This document shows, in pieces, positions 1 to 11,690 of a DNA stretch of 64,000 bases. The first letter of the stretch is position 1. Each line of letters begins with the position of its first letter. Position numbers and translations under genes: made by a program. Source of the stretch: Liopterus haemorrhoidalis (taxonomy: Eukaryota; Arthropoda; Insecta; Coleoptera; Dytiscidae); NCBI GenBank assembly GCA_963971575.1, contig OZ020625.1, forward strand, positions 124,001 to 188,000, given 5' to 3'. Under the pieces are notes generated by a model. The model was not told the DNA's origin. It made no database searches and saw only the letters and a program-made list of their open reading frames with translations.

Positions 1-3000
1 AGGTATTAGGAAATATTTAAAATAATAGGGTAGTATTTGAATTATTTACTAAAGAAATATTTGAAATACTAGGGAAATATTTGATATACTAGGAAAATAT
101 TTGATATACTAGGAAAATATTTGATATACTAGGAAAATATTTGAGGTATTAGGAAATGTTTAAAATAATAGGGTAGTATTTGAATCATTTACTAAAGAAA
201 TATTTGAAATACTACGGAGATATTTGATATACTAGGAAAATATTTGAGGTATTAGGAAATGTTTAAAATAATAGGGTAGTATTTGAATTATTTACTAAAG
301 AAATATTTGAAATACTAGGGAAATATTTGATATACTAGGAAAATATTTGATATACTAGGAAAATATTTGAGGTATTAGGAAATGTTTAAAATAATAGGGT
401 AGTATTTGAAGCATTTACTAAAAAAATATTTGAAATACTAGGGAAATATTTGATATACTAGGAAAATATTTGAGGTATTAGGAAATGTTTAAAATAATAG
501 GGTAGTATTTGAAGCATTTACTAAAAAAATATTTGAAATACTAGGGAAATATTTGATGTACTAGGAAAATATTTGATATACTAGGAAAATATTTGACATA
601 CTAGGAAAATATTTGAGGTATTAGGAAATATTTGAAATAATAGGGTAGTATTTGAATCATTTACTAAAGAAATATTTGAAATACTAGGGAAATATTTGAT
701 ATACTAGGAAAATATTTGATATACTAGGAAAATATTTGACATACTAGGAAAATATTTGAGGTATTAGGAAATTATTAAAATAATAGGGTAGTATTTGAAT
801 CATTTACTAAAGAATTATTTGAAATACTAGGGAAATATTTAATATACTAGGAAAATATTTGAGGTATTAGGAAATATTTAAAATAATAGGGTAGTATTTG
901 AATCATTTACCAAAGAAATATTTGAAATACTAGGGAAATCATTGAAATACTAGGGAAATATTTGATATACTAGGAAAATATTTGATATACTAGGAAAATA
1001 TTTGAGGTATTAGGAAATATTTAAAATAATAGGGTAGTATTTGAATCATTTACTAAAGAAATATTTGAAATACTAGGGAAATATTTGATATACTAGGAAA
1101 ATATTTGAGGTATTAGGAAATATTTAAAATAATAGGGTAGTATTTGAATCATTTACTAAAGAAGTATTTGAAATACTAGGGACATATTTGAAATACTAGG
1201 AAAATATTTTATATACTAGGAAAATATTTGAGGTATTAGAAAAAATTTAAAATAATAGGGTAGTATTTGAATTATTTACTAAAGAAATATTTGAAATACT
1301 AGGGAAATATTTGATATACTAGGAAAATATTTGATATACTAGGAAAATATTTGAGGTATTAGGAAATATTTAAAATAATAGGGTAGTATTTGAAGCATTT
1401 ACTAAAGAAATATTTGAAATACTAGGGAAATATTTTATATACTAGGAAAATATTTGATATACTAGGAAAATATTTGACATACTAGGAAAATATTTGACAT
1501 ACTAGGAAAATATTTGAGGTATTAGGAAATATTTAAAATAATAGGGTAGTATTTGAATCATTTACAAAAGAAATATTTGAAATACTAGGGAAATATTTGA
1601 TATACTAGGAAAATATTTGATATACTAGGAAAATATTTAACATACTAAGAAAATATTTGAGGTATTAGGAAATATTTAAAATAATAGGGTAGTATTTGAA
1701 TCATTTACTAAAGAAATATTTGAAATACTAGGGAAATATTTGATATACTAGGAAAATATTTGATATACTAGGAAAATATTTGATATACTAGGAAAATATT
1801 TGATATACTAGGCAAATATTTGATATACTAGGAAAATATTTGATATACTAGGAAAATATTTGATATACTAGGAAAATATTTGACATACTAGGAAAATATT
1901 TGAGGTATTAGGAAATATTTAAAATAATAGGGTAGTATTTGAATCATTTACTAAAGAAATATTTGAAATACTAGGGAAATATTTGATATACTAGGAAAAT
2001 ATTTGATATACTAGGAAAATATTTGATATACTAGGAAAATATTTGATATACTAGGAAAATATTTGAGGTATTAGGAAATATTTAAAATAATAGGGTAGTA
2101 TTTGAATCATTTACTAAAGAAATATTTGAAATACTAGGGAAATATTTGAAATACTAGGCAAATATTTCATATACTAGGAAAATATTTGATATACTAGGCA
2201 ACTATTTGATATACTAGGCAAATATTTGATATACTAGGCAAATATTTGATATACTAGGCAAATATTTGATATACTAGGAAAATATTTGATATACTAGGCA
2301 AATATTTGATATACTAGGCAAATATTTGATATACTAGGAAAATATTTGATATACTAGGAAAATATTTGATATACTAGGAAAATATTTGATATACTAGGCA
2401 AATATTTGATATACTAGGCAAATATTTGATATACTAGGAAAGTATTTGATATACTAGGCAAATATTTGATATACTAGGCAAATATTTGATATACTAGGAA
2501 AATATTTGATATACTAGGAAAATATTTGATATACTAGGCAAATATTTGATATACTAGGCAAATATTTGATATACTAGGAAAGTATTTGATATACTAGGCA
2601 AATATTTGATATACTAGGAAAATATTTGATATACTAGGAAAGTATTTGATATACTAGGCAAATATTTGATATACTAAAGAAGTATTTGATATACTAGGCA
2701 AATATTTGATATACTAGGCAAATATTTGATATACTAGGCAAATATTTGATATACTAGGAAAATATTTGATATACTAGGAAAATATTTGATATACTAGGAA
2801 AATATTTGAGGTATTAGGAAATATTTAAAATAATAGGGTAGTATTTGAATCATTTACTAAAGAAATATTTGAAATACTAGGGAAATATTTGATATACTAG
2901 GAAAATATTTGATATACTAGGAAAATATTTGATATACTAGGAAAATATTTGATATACTAGGAAAATATGGGATATACTAGGAAAATATTTGATATACTAG

Positions 3001-5429
3001 GAAAATATTTGATATACTAGGAAAATATTTGACATACTAGGAAAATATTTGAGGTATTAGGAAATATTTAAAATAATAGGGTAGTATTTGAATCATTTAC
3101 TAAAGAAATATTTGAAATACTAGGGAAATATTTGATATATTAGGAAAATATTTGATATACTAGGAAAATATTTGATATACTAGGAAAATATTTGATATAC
3201 TAGGAAAATATTTGAGGTATTAGGAAATATTTAAAATAATAGGGTAGTATTTGAATCATTTACTAAAGAAATATTTGAAATACTAGGGAAATATTTGAAA
3301 TACTAGGCAAATATTTCATATACTAGGAAAATATTTGATATACTAGGCAAATATTTGATATACTAGGCAAATATTTGATATACTAGGCAAATATTTGATA
3401 TACTAGGCAAATATTTGATATACTAGGAAATGATTTGATATACTAGGCAAATATTTGATATACTAGGCAAATATTTGATATACTAGGAAAATATTTGATA
3501 TACTAGGAAAATATTTGATATACTAGGAAAATATTTGATATACTAGGAAAATATTTGATATACTAGGCAAATATTTGATATACTAGGCAAATATTTGATA
3601 TACTAGGAAAATATTTGATATACTAGGAAAATATTTGATACACTAGGCAAATATTTGATATACTAGGCAAATATTTGATATACTAGGCAAATATTTGATA
3701 TACTAAAAAAGTATTTGATATACTAGGCAAATATTTGATATACTAGGCAAATATTTGATATACTAGGCAAATATTTGATATACTAGGAAAATATTTGATA
3801 TACTAGGAAAATATTTGAGGTATTAGGAAATATTTAAAATAATAGGGTAGTATTTGAATTATTTACTAAAGAAATATTTGAAATACTAGGGAAATATTTG
3901 ATATACTAGGAAAATATTTGACATACTAGGAAAATATTTGAGGTATTAGGAAATATTTTAAATAATAGGTTAGTATTTGAATCATTTACTAAAGAAATAT
4001 TTGAAATACTAGGGAAATATTTGATATACTAGGAAAATATTGGAGGTATTAGGAAATATTTAAAATAATAGGGTAGTATTTGAATTATTTACTATAGAAA
4101 TATTTGAAATACTAGGGAAATATTTGATATACTAGGAAAATATTTGATATACTAGGAAAATATTTGAGGTATTAGGAAATATTTAAAATAATAGGGTAGT
4201 ATTTGAAGCATTTACTAAAGAAATATTTGAAATACTAGGGAAATATTTGATATACTAGGAAAATATTTGATATACTAGGAAAATATTTGACATACTAGGA
4301 AAATATTTGAGGTATTAGGAAATATTTAAAATAATAGGGTAGTATTTGAATCAATTACTAAAGAAATATTTGAAATACTAGGGAAATATTTGATATACTA
4401 GGAAAATATTTGATATACTAGGAAAATATTTGACATACTAGGATAATATTTGAGGTATTAGGAAATATTTAAAATAATAGGGTAGTATTTGAATCATTTA
4501 CTAAAGAAATATTTGAAATACTAGGGAAATATTTGATATACTAGGAAAATATTTGATATACTAGGAAAATATTTGACATACTAGGAAAATATTTGAGGTA
4601 TTAGGAAATATTTAAAATAATAGGGTAGTATTTGAATCATTTACTAAAGAAATATTTGAAATACTAGGGAAATATTTGATATATTAGGAAAATATTTGAT
4701 ATACTAGGAAAATATTTGATATACTAGGAAAATATTTGATATACTAGGAAAATATTTGAAGTATTAGGAAATATTTAAAATAATAGGGTAGTATTTGAAT
4801 CATTTACTAAAGAAATATTTGAAATACTAGGGAAATATTTGAAATACTAGGCAAATATTTCATATACTAGGAAAATATTTGATATACTAGGCAAATATTT
4901 GATATACTAGGCAAATATTTGATATACTAGGCAAATATTTGATATACTAGGCAAATATTTGATATACTAGGAAATGATTTGATATACTAGGCAAATATTT
5001 GATATACTAGGCAAATATTTGATATACTAGGAAAATATTTGATATACTAGGAAAATATTTGATATACTAGGAAAATATTTGATATACTAGGCAAATATTT
5101 GATATACTAGGCAAATATTTGATATACTAGGAAAATATTTGATATACTAGGAAAATATTTGATACACTAGGCAAATATTTGATATACTAGGCAAATATTT
5201 GATATACTAGGCAAATATTTGATATACTAAAAAAGTATTTGATATACTAGGCAAATATTTGATATACTAGGCAAATATTTGATATACTAGGCAAATATTT
5301 GATATACTAGGAAAATATTTGATATACTAGGAAAATATTTGAGGTATTAGGAAATATTTAAAATAATAGGGTAGTATTTGAATCATTTACTAAAGAAATA
5401 TTTGAAATACTAGGGAAATATTCCAAAAG
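1..5429. repeat. 20-bp AT-rich satellite array with higher-order structure
   Basis: The unit is about 20 bp, typically ATACTAGGAAAATATTTGAT, with GGCAAATATT variants. In 2160-2800 the period is exactly 20, three units per 60 bases. Plain units alternate with a composite block of GAGGTATTAGG, AATAATAGGGTAG, AATCATTTACTAAAG and AAATACTAGGG segments, making a variable higher-order repeat. One segment near 3090-3835 recurs near 4640-5360 with shared private variants. The array runs off the left edge and ends abruptly at 5429 inside what should be USF3 exon 3. No coding capacity is seen. Confidence 0.95.
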
Positions 5430-6889
5430 CCCCCAAGGCTGCTCCTCAGACACTGGGGAAGAAGAAAATTAAACTTAGACCACTAAAAAATGCCAAAATA
5501 AAAGTGAGGTTAAGGAAAAAAAATTGGAAACTGATAAGAAAATTGTGGCTGTGGATGATAAATTAGACCCTTCCAAAACTATTGAAACAAAAGATATTCC
5601 AAGTAAGGATATTCAGTCATCGAATAAAACAGAATTAACAAAAACTGATGAGAATAACCGTATTAAGGAAATTACATCGACAGTTTCGGGTGACGGTCCA
5701 CTTGCGGAAGCTGTTGCAGGTCCCACAGTTGAAGTGGGGGAGCAGTCAGTCCCCGAGACAAGTGTTTCGAAAGAAAACTCGAATTTTAGACTTTCCGAAG
5801 CAAGTTTTACCGCGGCCAAGAGTGATTCTACTCGGAATGATAAGAATCTTGAACCGGTCCAATCGGAGTTGTCCAGTGATCTGTTCGCGGAATTGCGGAG
5901 TGCTGGGGGTGGCGTAGACCCGCCCCCAACTGTGTTATTAACTGAGACTAAGGAAGTTATAAGTAGTGTTACCGAGAAAGTTATAGATGTTCAAGTCGGT
6001 CACTCGGAGTTATCTAATGATATATTCGCGGAGTTGGGGGCGGCAGCCGCTGTTGGGGGTGGTGTTTCAGGGTCACATCATCCGGAAAGTATGTCTCCTA
6101 CTGCTGCATTTTTGTTGGCTTTTCCTTTGGTCAGTACTTTAACCGCCCCCACTGGAGGACATGCAGCCACCGCCGGGGGTGGCAAGGAACCTGAAAGTCG
6201 CCAGGACACACCAACATTATTACAAATTGGAACTATCGAAAATTCTACCGCTCCCAGTTCGCATACGTATACAACCACAGATAATTTCAGTAGTTGGCTT
6301 CAGCAGTCCGCTCCCAATACCTCGGCCGCCCCCAAGGTTTACTTCCCACAGAATTCCGCCCCCAACAAAAAACATTCAACGGATTATGTTAGAAAAAGCA
6401 ACAAACACACCCCAGAAAGGAAACAGGAATTCAGTGCCACCTCCGGGGCACATTACGGAGAACTACAGTACAAAACGCAGGCTGATAATTGTAATACTTT
6501 TAATCCATTTGCTGATGTGAATCATGGGGCGGTTGCCACCCCCGGAGGCGGGACTAAAAGTCAGTATCAAATGAGTTGGGGTTATAGTGAATATGGTTAT
6601 CAGGAGTGCGCTAAAGAGAAATTGGCTTCTACCGCCCCCGGGGGGCAGAGGTATACTGGGCAGCCGCCCCCGCTTTATGACCAAAATCACGCCCCCGGGT
6701 ATGTGCAAGAGGAGAAGGAGAAGAGGAAGACCACTGTTAACTGGATGACTGAGCACACGGCTTTTCCGCCGCCTCCGCCACCCCCAGTGCCCCCGGAGTG
6801 GGGGGAGGAGCAGAGGTTCAATGGACAACAGCCGGGGTACAAACCCCCGCCTCCGCCAGAGGAAGAGATCCGTTGGTCCTGGTCGCCTG
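5430..6889 (+). pseudogene. Truncated inverted copy of USF3-like exon 3
   Basis: This copies the last 1.45 kb of exon 3 of the USF3-like gene (minus strand, 42509-43961). Exons 1 and 2, including the bHLH domain, and the first part of exon 3 are missing. A one-base loss in an A run (six As after CT near 5485, against seven in the complete copy) shifts the frame and leads to an early stop. Downstream of it the frame is open again from about 5524. Against the complete gene this copy has three single-codon insertions (T, S and T) and four substitutions (RL for GI, T for A, S for T). The 5' splice site CCTG|GTAAGC at 6889/6890 is kept. I see no promoter, since the 20-bp satellite abuts it. It is most likely a dead copy, although a chimeric transcript cannot be excluded. 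Confidence 0.9.
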
Positions 6890-6902
6890 GTAAGCTAAAC
6901 AT

Positions 6903-7020
6903 TGGAACGATATATCGTTATTTCGAAAATATCGAAAAATATATCGATATTTTTATATCGATGTTTGAAATGCGATATATCGTGCAAAATATCGATATTC
7001 GCACGAAATATCGGTATTCT
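6903..7020. promoter_or_regulatory. Cluster of TATCGATA motifs in the intron
   Basis: Just inside the intron lie several palindromic ATATCGATAT cores mixed with CGATATATCG. The same cluster is at 42400-42492 in the complete gene, and single TATCGAT motifs sit close to the exon 4 acceptor (9686 and about 40112). TATCGATA is the Drosophila DRE (DREF site). Any regulatory role here is inference, and these may simply be local palindromic low-complexity DNA. Confidence 0.3.
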
Positions 7021-7058
7021 TGTATTAATAATAGTTTTTTTTTTTAAATAATCAAATA

Positions 7059-7463
7059 CAGTCTGTTTCAAACGGTTAGGCGGAACTAAATGGGAATTTT
7101 GTTCTTTTATGTTGTCACGAGAAGGGACCTTGCTTGGGTTATTTCATTTTTCACGTTGGAATGTCAAAATTTAAAATTCCAACAATGAAACCATGGAAAC
7201 GAAGTATATATGTCAAAATTAAATTATTTTTTTTATATATTATGACAAAAATATAAATAATTGGAAAATTTGTAATAAGAATGACACAAAAAATTAACAT
7301 ATAAAGAAAATAACATTTTAAAATGATGAAAAAAATCACCAAAAAATGTTTATTGTAAGTATGATTTACAAAGCTTAAACAACACGGCCAAAAAGCACGA
7401 TTTAAACGATGAAAGTAACTAGATTGCAAAATTTAGTTCCGCCTAACCGTTTGGAACAGACTG
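7059..7463. mobile_element. MITE family A, left-arm-specific insertion
   Basis: A 405-bp element with terminal inverted repeats beginning CAGTCTGTTYCAAACGGTTA, flanked by TA duplications (7057-7058 and 7464-7465). The CAGT ends and TA target fit a non-autonomous Tc1/mariner-type element. The other arm has the uninterrupted site at about 42357, so this copy inserted after the arms separated. The reading frame of about 90 codons inside is only the MITE sequence translated. Confidence 0.92.
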
Positions 7464-7699
7464 TAGTGTATTTTAGAGATTTTGTTTCTTTTTTTATATA
7501 TCGAATCGCGTAAAGTCTGTTCCAAACGGTTAGGCGGAACTAGATTTTGCAATCTAGTTACTTTCATCGTTTAAATCGTGCCTTTCGGCCGTTTTGTTTG
7601 AGCTTTGTAAATCATACTTACAATAAACATTTTTTGTTAAAGGTTAATATCATTTTAAAATGTCATTTTCTTTATATTTTGATATTTTGTGCATTCTTA

Positions 7700-8107
7700 C
7701 AGTCTGTTTCAAACGGTTAGGCGGAACTAAATGGGAATTTCGTTCTTTTAGGTTGTCACGAAAAGGGATCTTGCTTGGGTTATTTCATTTTTCACGTTGG
7801 AATGTCACAATTTAAAATTCCAACAATGAAACCATGGAAACGAATGACATATGTCAAAATTAAATTATTTTTCTTATATATTTTAATGACAAAAAAATAA
7901 ATAAATGGGATATTTGTATTAAGAATGACACAAAAAATCAAAATATAAAGAAAATGACAGTTTAAAATGATATTAACCTTAACCAAAAAATGTTTGTTGT
8001 AAGTATGATTTACAAAGCTTAAACAAAACGGCCGAAAGGCACGATTTAAACGATGAAAGTAACTAGATTGCAAAATCTAGTTCCGCTTAACCGTTTGGAA
8101 CAGACTT
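7700..8107. mobile_element. Nested MITE family A copy (first)
   Basis: 408 bp, from CAGTCTGTTTC to GGAACAGACTT, flanked by TA at 7698-7699 and 8108-8109. It is inserted in the interior of the 7513-8755 element. Confidence 0.9.
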
Positions 8108-8127
8108 TAATACAAATTTCCCATTTA

Positions 8128-8533
8128 CAGTCTGTTCCAAACGGTTAAGCGGAACTAAATGGGACTTTAGTTCTTTTAGGTTGTCACGAGAAGGGACCTT
8201 GCTTGGGTTATTTCATTTTTCACGTTGGAATGTCAAAATTTAAAATTACAACAATGAAACCATGGAAACGAATGACATGTCAAAATTAAATTATTTTTCT
8301 TATATATTTTAATGACAAAAAAATAAATAAATGGGATATTTGTATTAAGAATGACACAAAACATCAAAATATAAAGAAAATGACATTTTAAAATGATATT
8401 AACCTTAACCAAAAAATTTTTATTGTAAGTATGATTTACAAAGCTTAAACAAAATGGGTGAAAAGCACGATTTAAACGATGAAAGTAACTAGATTGCAAA
8501 ATCTAGTTCCGCCTAACCATTTGGAACAGACTT
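8128..8533. mobile_element. Nested MITE family A copy (second)
   Basis: 406 bp with the same ends, flanked by TA at 8126-8127 and 8534-8535. The stretch TAATACAAATTTCCCATTTA occurs both before and after it. That suggests the element plus 20 bp was copied as a unit rather than inserted afresh. Confidence 0.88.
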
Positions 8534-8757
8534 TAATACAAATTTCCCATTTATTTATTTTTTTGTTATTAAAATTTGTAAAAAAAAAATAATTTAATTT
8601 TGACATGTCATTCGTTTCTATGGTTTCATTGTTGGAATTTTAAATTTTGACATTCCAACGTGAAAAATGAAATAAGCCAAGCAAGGTCCCTTCTCGTGAC
8701 AACCTAAAAGAACGAAATTCCCATTTAGTTCCGCTTAACCGTGTGGAACAGACTGTA

Positions 8758-9055
8758 TAAGCTGTTCACTTTTGTAAGAACACACTAGATCTGGTTATTT
8801 TGGTTACTTTTATGGTGTGTTACTGACTTTAAATGTCAATTAAAAATATTCCTTACGCTGTAAAACCGACTTTAGGTTGATAAGGTTATGATCATTATAA
8901 TTAAGATATCATTTTTCATTATGACATATGTCAAATGGATCGACATTTTAAAAAAGTGACATTTTTTAATACCAACATGACGTACAGCTTCAAAGATGCA
9001 AACTATTGAAAACAAAATTCCCTCTTAGTTTGTTCTTACAAAAATGAACTGCTTA
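8758..9055. mobile_element. MITE family B
   Basis: 298 bp with inverted ends TAAGCWGTTCAYTTTTGTAAG, flanked by TA (8756-8757 and 9056-9057). The interior contains ATTATAATGATCATAA. The mirror copy is at 40340-40637, and a decayed relative is at 45298-45445. No transposase is present. Confidence 0.85.
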
Positions 9056-9057
9056 TA

Positions 9058-9679
9058 CAAATTTCCCATTTATTTATTTTTTTGTTATTAAAATTTGTAA
9101 AAAAAAATAATTTACAGTCTTATTCAAACGGTTAGGCGGAACTAAATGGGAATTTCGTTCTTTTAGGTTGTCACGAGAAGGGACCTTGCTTGGGTTATTT
9201 CATTTTTCACGTTGCAATGTCAAAATTTAAAATTACAACAATGAAACCATAGAAACGAATGACCTATGTCAAAATTAAATTATTTTTTTAATATATTTTA
9301 ATGACAAAAAAAATTAATAAATGGGAAATTTGTATTAAGAATGACACAAAATATCAAAATATAAAGAAAATGACAATTTAAAATGATATTAACGTTAACA
9401 AAAAATGTGTATTGTAAGTATGATTTACAAAGCTTAAACAAAACGGTCGAAAAGCACGATTTAAACTATGTAACTAGATTGCAAAATTTAGTTCCGCTAA
9501 ACCGTTCGGAACAGACTGTAATTTTGACATGTCATTCGTTTCTATGGTTTCATTGTTGGAATTTTAAATTTTGACATCCCAACGTGAAAAATGAAATAAC
9601 CCAAGCAAGGTCCCTTCTCGTGACAACCTAAAAGAACGAAATTCCCATTTAGTTCCGCCTAACCGTTTGGAACAGACTG
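9058..9679. mobile_element. Partial MITE family A with a nested full copy
   Basis: The right half of a family A element, ending GGAACAGACTG at 9679. It is interrupted by the full copy at 9115-9518. Its left half is missing where family B begins. The mirror at 40122-40337 lacks the nested copy. Confidence 0.85.
9115..9518. mobile_element. MITE family A, second left-arm-specific insertion
   Basis: 404 bp flanked by TA at 9113-9114 and 9519-9520. The other arm keeps the empty site TA at 40281-40282 within an otherwise matching sequence, so this is a post-duplication insertion. Confidence 0.92.
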
Positions 9680-9716
9680 TATATATCGATATTTAAAAAT
9701 AAATTCTCATCCGTAG

Positions 9717-10564
9717 GTAGGCTTCTGCCCCAGTTCACTGAACCGCCGCCTCCGGCTCTGCCCACACTCATCGGGGACCTCGCCCTGTCCATCGCCGCCC
9801 CCGGGGAACACCAGCAGGCTCAGCAGCAGCCGCCGCCGCAAGAGAGGCGGCCGAACAACAGACACACGCAACGCAACAGGAATTACGGTACTGCCGCCCC
9901 CGCTGAGATGGTTGGGGGCAGCTTCTCGGTCAGCCAGCTCGTGGACAAGAGGGCGGGCAGCAAACAGGCGCCCGCCGCCCCCAGGGCGAACCACGGCCCC
10001 CAGCAAAGTCACGCGAAACGGAAGAACACAAACACAGATTGCTTTAAGGGAGCCAAGTGGGATAACAAGAGGTATAAACAGAGTTCTGGGGGCAGTTATT
10101 CAGCGGAGGCTTTGATTGGAGGCGGCGGGCAGCAGTACACGCAGCAACCGCCCCCGTACCAACAGGGTCAGCAGTATCAGGGGGGGTATACCGGCAACAA
10201 CGAAGATGTTCATTATACGCCTTTCACTGGGGGCGGTTATATCCCGTACCAGCCCTCGGGTACCGCTCCCGTGCAGTACCAGCAGCGGCCACGTAACTGT
10301 GCCGCCCCCAAGAGGGATTCCCGCAAGCCCAGGCCGAGCGAACTGACTGTGCCGCCCTTTGCCGAGGTCGGTTTTGGGGGCGGCACGGAGGAGTTCCCGC
10401 ACGTCTACCCGGCCGCAGCCGCCTCCAATACCCAGCTCACCAACTTCAACCTGAGCGCCATTTTCCCGGAGATGGGGGCCAAGATGTATGCCGCCCCCCA
10501 TAAGAGCGACAAAGATCGACAGCCCTTTGTGCCAAACTTCAACCCGCAGCCGTTCAATACCTGA
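9717..10564 (+). pseudogene. Inverted copy of USF3-like exon 4
   Basis: A copy of the last coding exon of the USF3-like gene (minus strand, 39237-40084). The acceptor TCATCCGTAG|G at 9716/9717 is intact, the frame is open to TGA at 10562-10564, and the phase matches the exon 3 donor at 6889. I find one base difference from the complete exon (GAT against GGT near 10318, Asp for Gly). Both conserved C-terminal motifs, SYSAEALIG and LTNFNLSAIFPEM, are present. The exon is not itself broken. It is called a pseudogene because the upstream exons are missing and exon 3 is frameshifted. Confidence 0.88.
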
Positions 10565-10860
10565 ACAAACACCCCCCCCCCCACCCATCTGATCGGTCAG
10601 CCAATGATGCGGTGAGTCCCGTCTCTTTCTATCACATATACATTCGAAAGAGCTCGAAACAAACATGGAATCCAAGTGGGCGTCCATACAAGAGAGCTCT
10701 CTGTCCAACACACTGGACCTTGAGGTGTAGGTATTTTCAAAATTAATAAATTGATTTCAAAAAAACGCTTTAAGGTTACCTAAAGATTAATTTTAGATAA
10801 TAAGGTACAGAGTTATTACTGAAAAGATGACGAAAAGATTAACTAAATTAAAATTTTGAC
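10565..10860 (+). other. Downstream flank of copied exon 4
   Basis: A C-run follows the stop, then GATGCG|GTGAGT near 10610, which is a good 5' splice site match and may mark a 3' UTR intron. AATAAA occurs at about 10744. Nothing coding is recognised. The mirror is at about 38945-39236, where the C-run region is longer (extra CCACCA). Confidence 0.45.
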
Positions 10861-10864
10861 AATC

Positions 10865-11440
10865 AGCGCCATCTATTAGCGAAAAGCTGAACTATTTTAA
10901 CGTTTTGAAAATTAGCGCCATCTATTTACGAAAAGCTAAACTAAATAAAAATTTTGAAAACTAGCGCCATCTGTTGACGAAAAGCTGAACTAAATTAAAA
11001 TTTTGAAAATCAGCGTCATCTATTGGCGAAAAGCTGAACTATTTTAACGTTTTGAAAATTAGCGCCATCTATTGACGAAAAGCTAAACTAAATTAAAATT
11101 TTGAACACTAGCGCCATCTGTTGACGAAAAGCTGAACTAAATTAAATTTTGAAAATTAGCGCTTTCTATTGGCGAAAAGCTGAACTATTTTAACGTTTTG
11201 AAAGTTAGCGCCATCTATTGGCGAAAAGCTGAACTATTTTAACATCTTAAAAATTAGCGCCTACTATTGACGAAAATATAAAATAAATTGAAATTTTTAA
11301 CATCAGCGCCATCTGTTGACGAAAAGCTGAACTATTTTGAAAATTAGCGCCATCTGTTGACGGAAAGCTGAACTAAATTAGAAAATTTTAAAATCAGCGC
11401 CATCTGTTGGCGAAAAGCTGAACTAAATTAAAAATTTTAA
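10865..11440. repeat. About 49-bp tandem repeat with CTCF-like core, left arm
   Basis: Twelve units start at about 10865, 10914, 10963, 11012, 11061, 11110, 11158, 11207, 11256, 11304, 11346 and 11395. Each carries AGCGCCATCTRTTGRCGAAA or a decayed form, separated by AT-rich DNA. The reverse complement, AGATGGCGC, fits the AGRKGGCRS core of CTCF sites. Nine of twelve units keep it intact. Confidence 0.9.
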
Positions 11441-11454
11441 AATCGAAATGATTG

Positions 11455-11690
11455 TAGAATGAGTAACTGCGGTGAATGTGGATAGAAATGCATGAAGAAT
11501 ATTATTTATTTTCCCATGCATTCCTACCCGAACCAGAATAATTGTTTTACGAGAGACTGCGTTGAATGTGGAAAGAAATACATGGAAGAATATTCTTATT
11601 TTCCCATGCATTCCTACCCGAACCAGAATAATTGTGAGACTGCGCTGAATGCGGAAAGAAATGTATGGATGAGAGAATGACCTTGAAATG
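11455..11690. repeat. Tandem duplication of about 118 bp
   Basis: Units share CCCATGCATTCCTACCCGAA and ACCAGAATAATTG, and each is followed by an ACTGCGNTGAATG segment. One frame reads ECGKKYMEEYSYFPMH, faintly like one C2H2 finger, but the second histidine is absent and the frame breaks. The mirror is at 38100-38335. Confidence 0.7.

Larger units (their letters stand above)
7513..8755. mobile_element. MITE family A copy carrying two nested family A copies
   Basis: The outer element starts at 7513 (AAGTCTGTTCC, after TA) and ends at 8755 (GGAACAGACTG, before TA). Its interior is split at TA sites by two further copies. With them and an extra 20-bp ATACAAATTTCCC stretch removed, it returns to about 400 bp. 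The counterpart in the other arm is 40640-42310, with three nested units. Confidence 0.88.

Noticed and set aside
1..5429. CRISPR-like regular repeats
   Set aside because: There are no unique spacers and no cas genes. Units are contiguous, and the window is eukaryotic.
5524..7047. 507-codon left-arm frame as a functional gene
   Set aside because: It lacks exons 1-2 and reads through the exon 3 donor into intron. A frameshift lies just upstream.
7151..8499. Frames of about 90 codons reading MQSSYFHRLNRAF on both arms
   Set aside because: They are MITE family A sequence. They start at the internal inverted region and have no transposase features.
11492..11680. Zinc-finger protein fragment (ECGKKYMEEY...MH)
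   Set aside because: It has only one cysteine pair and a single histidine. The frame breaks in the other unit, and the sequence is a 118-bp tandem duplication.
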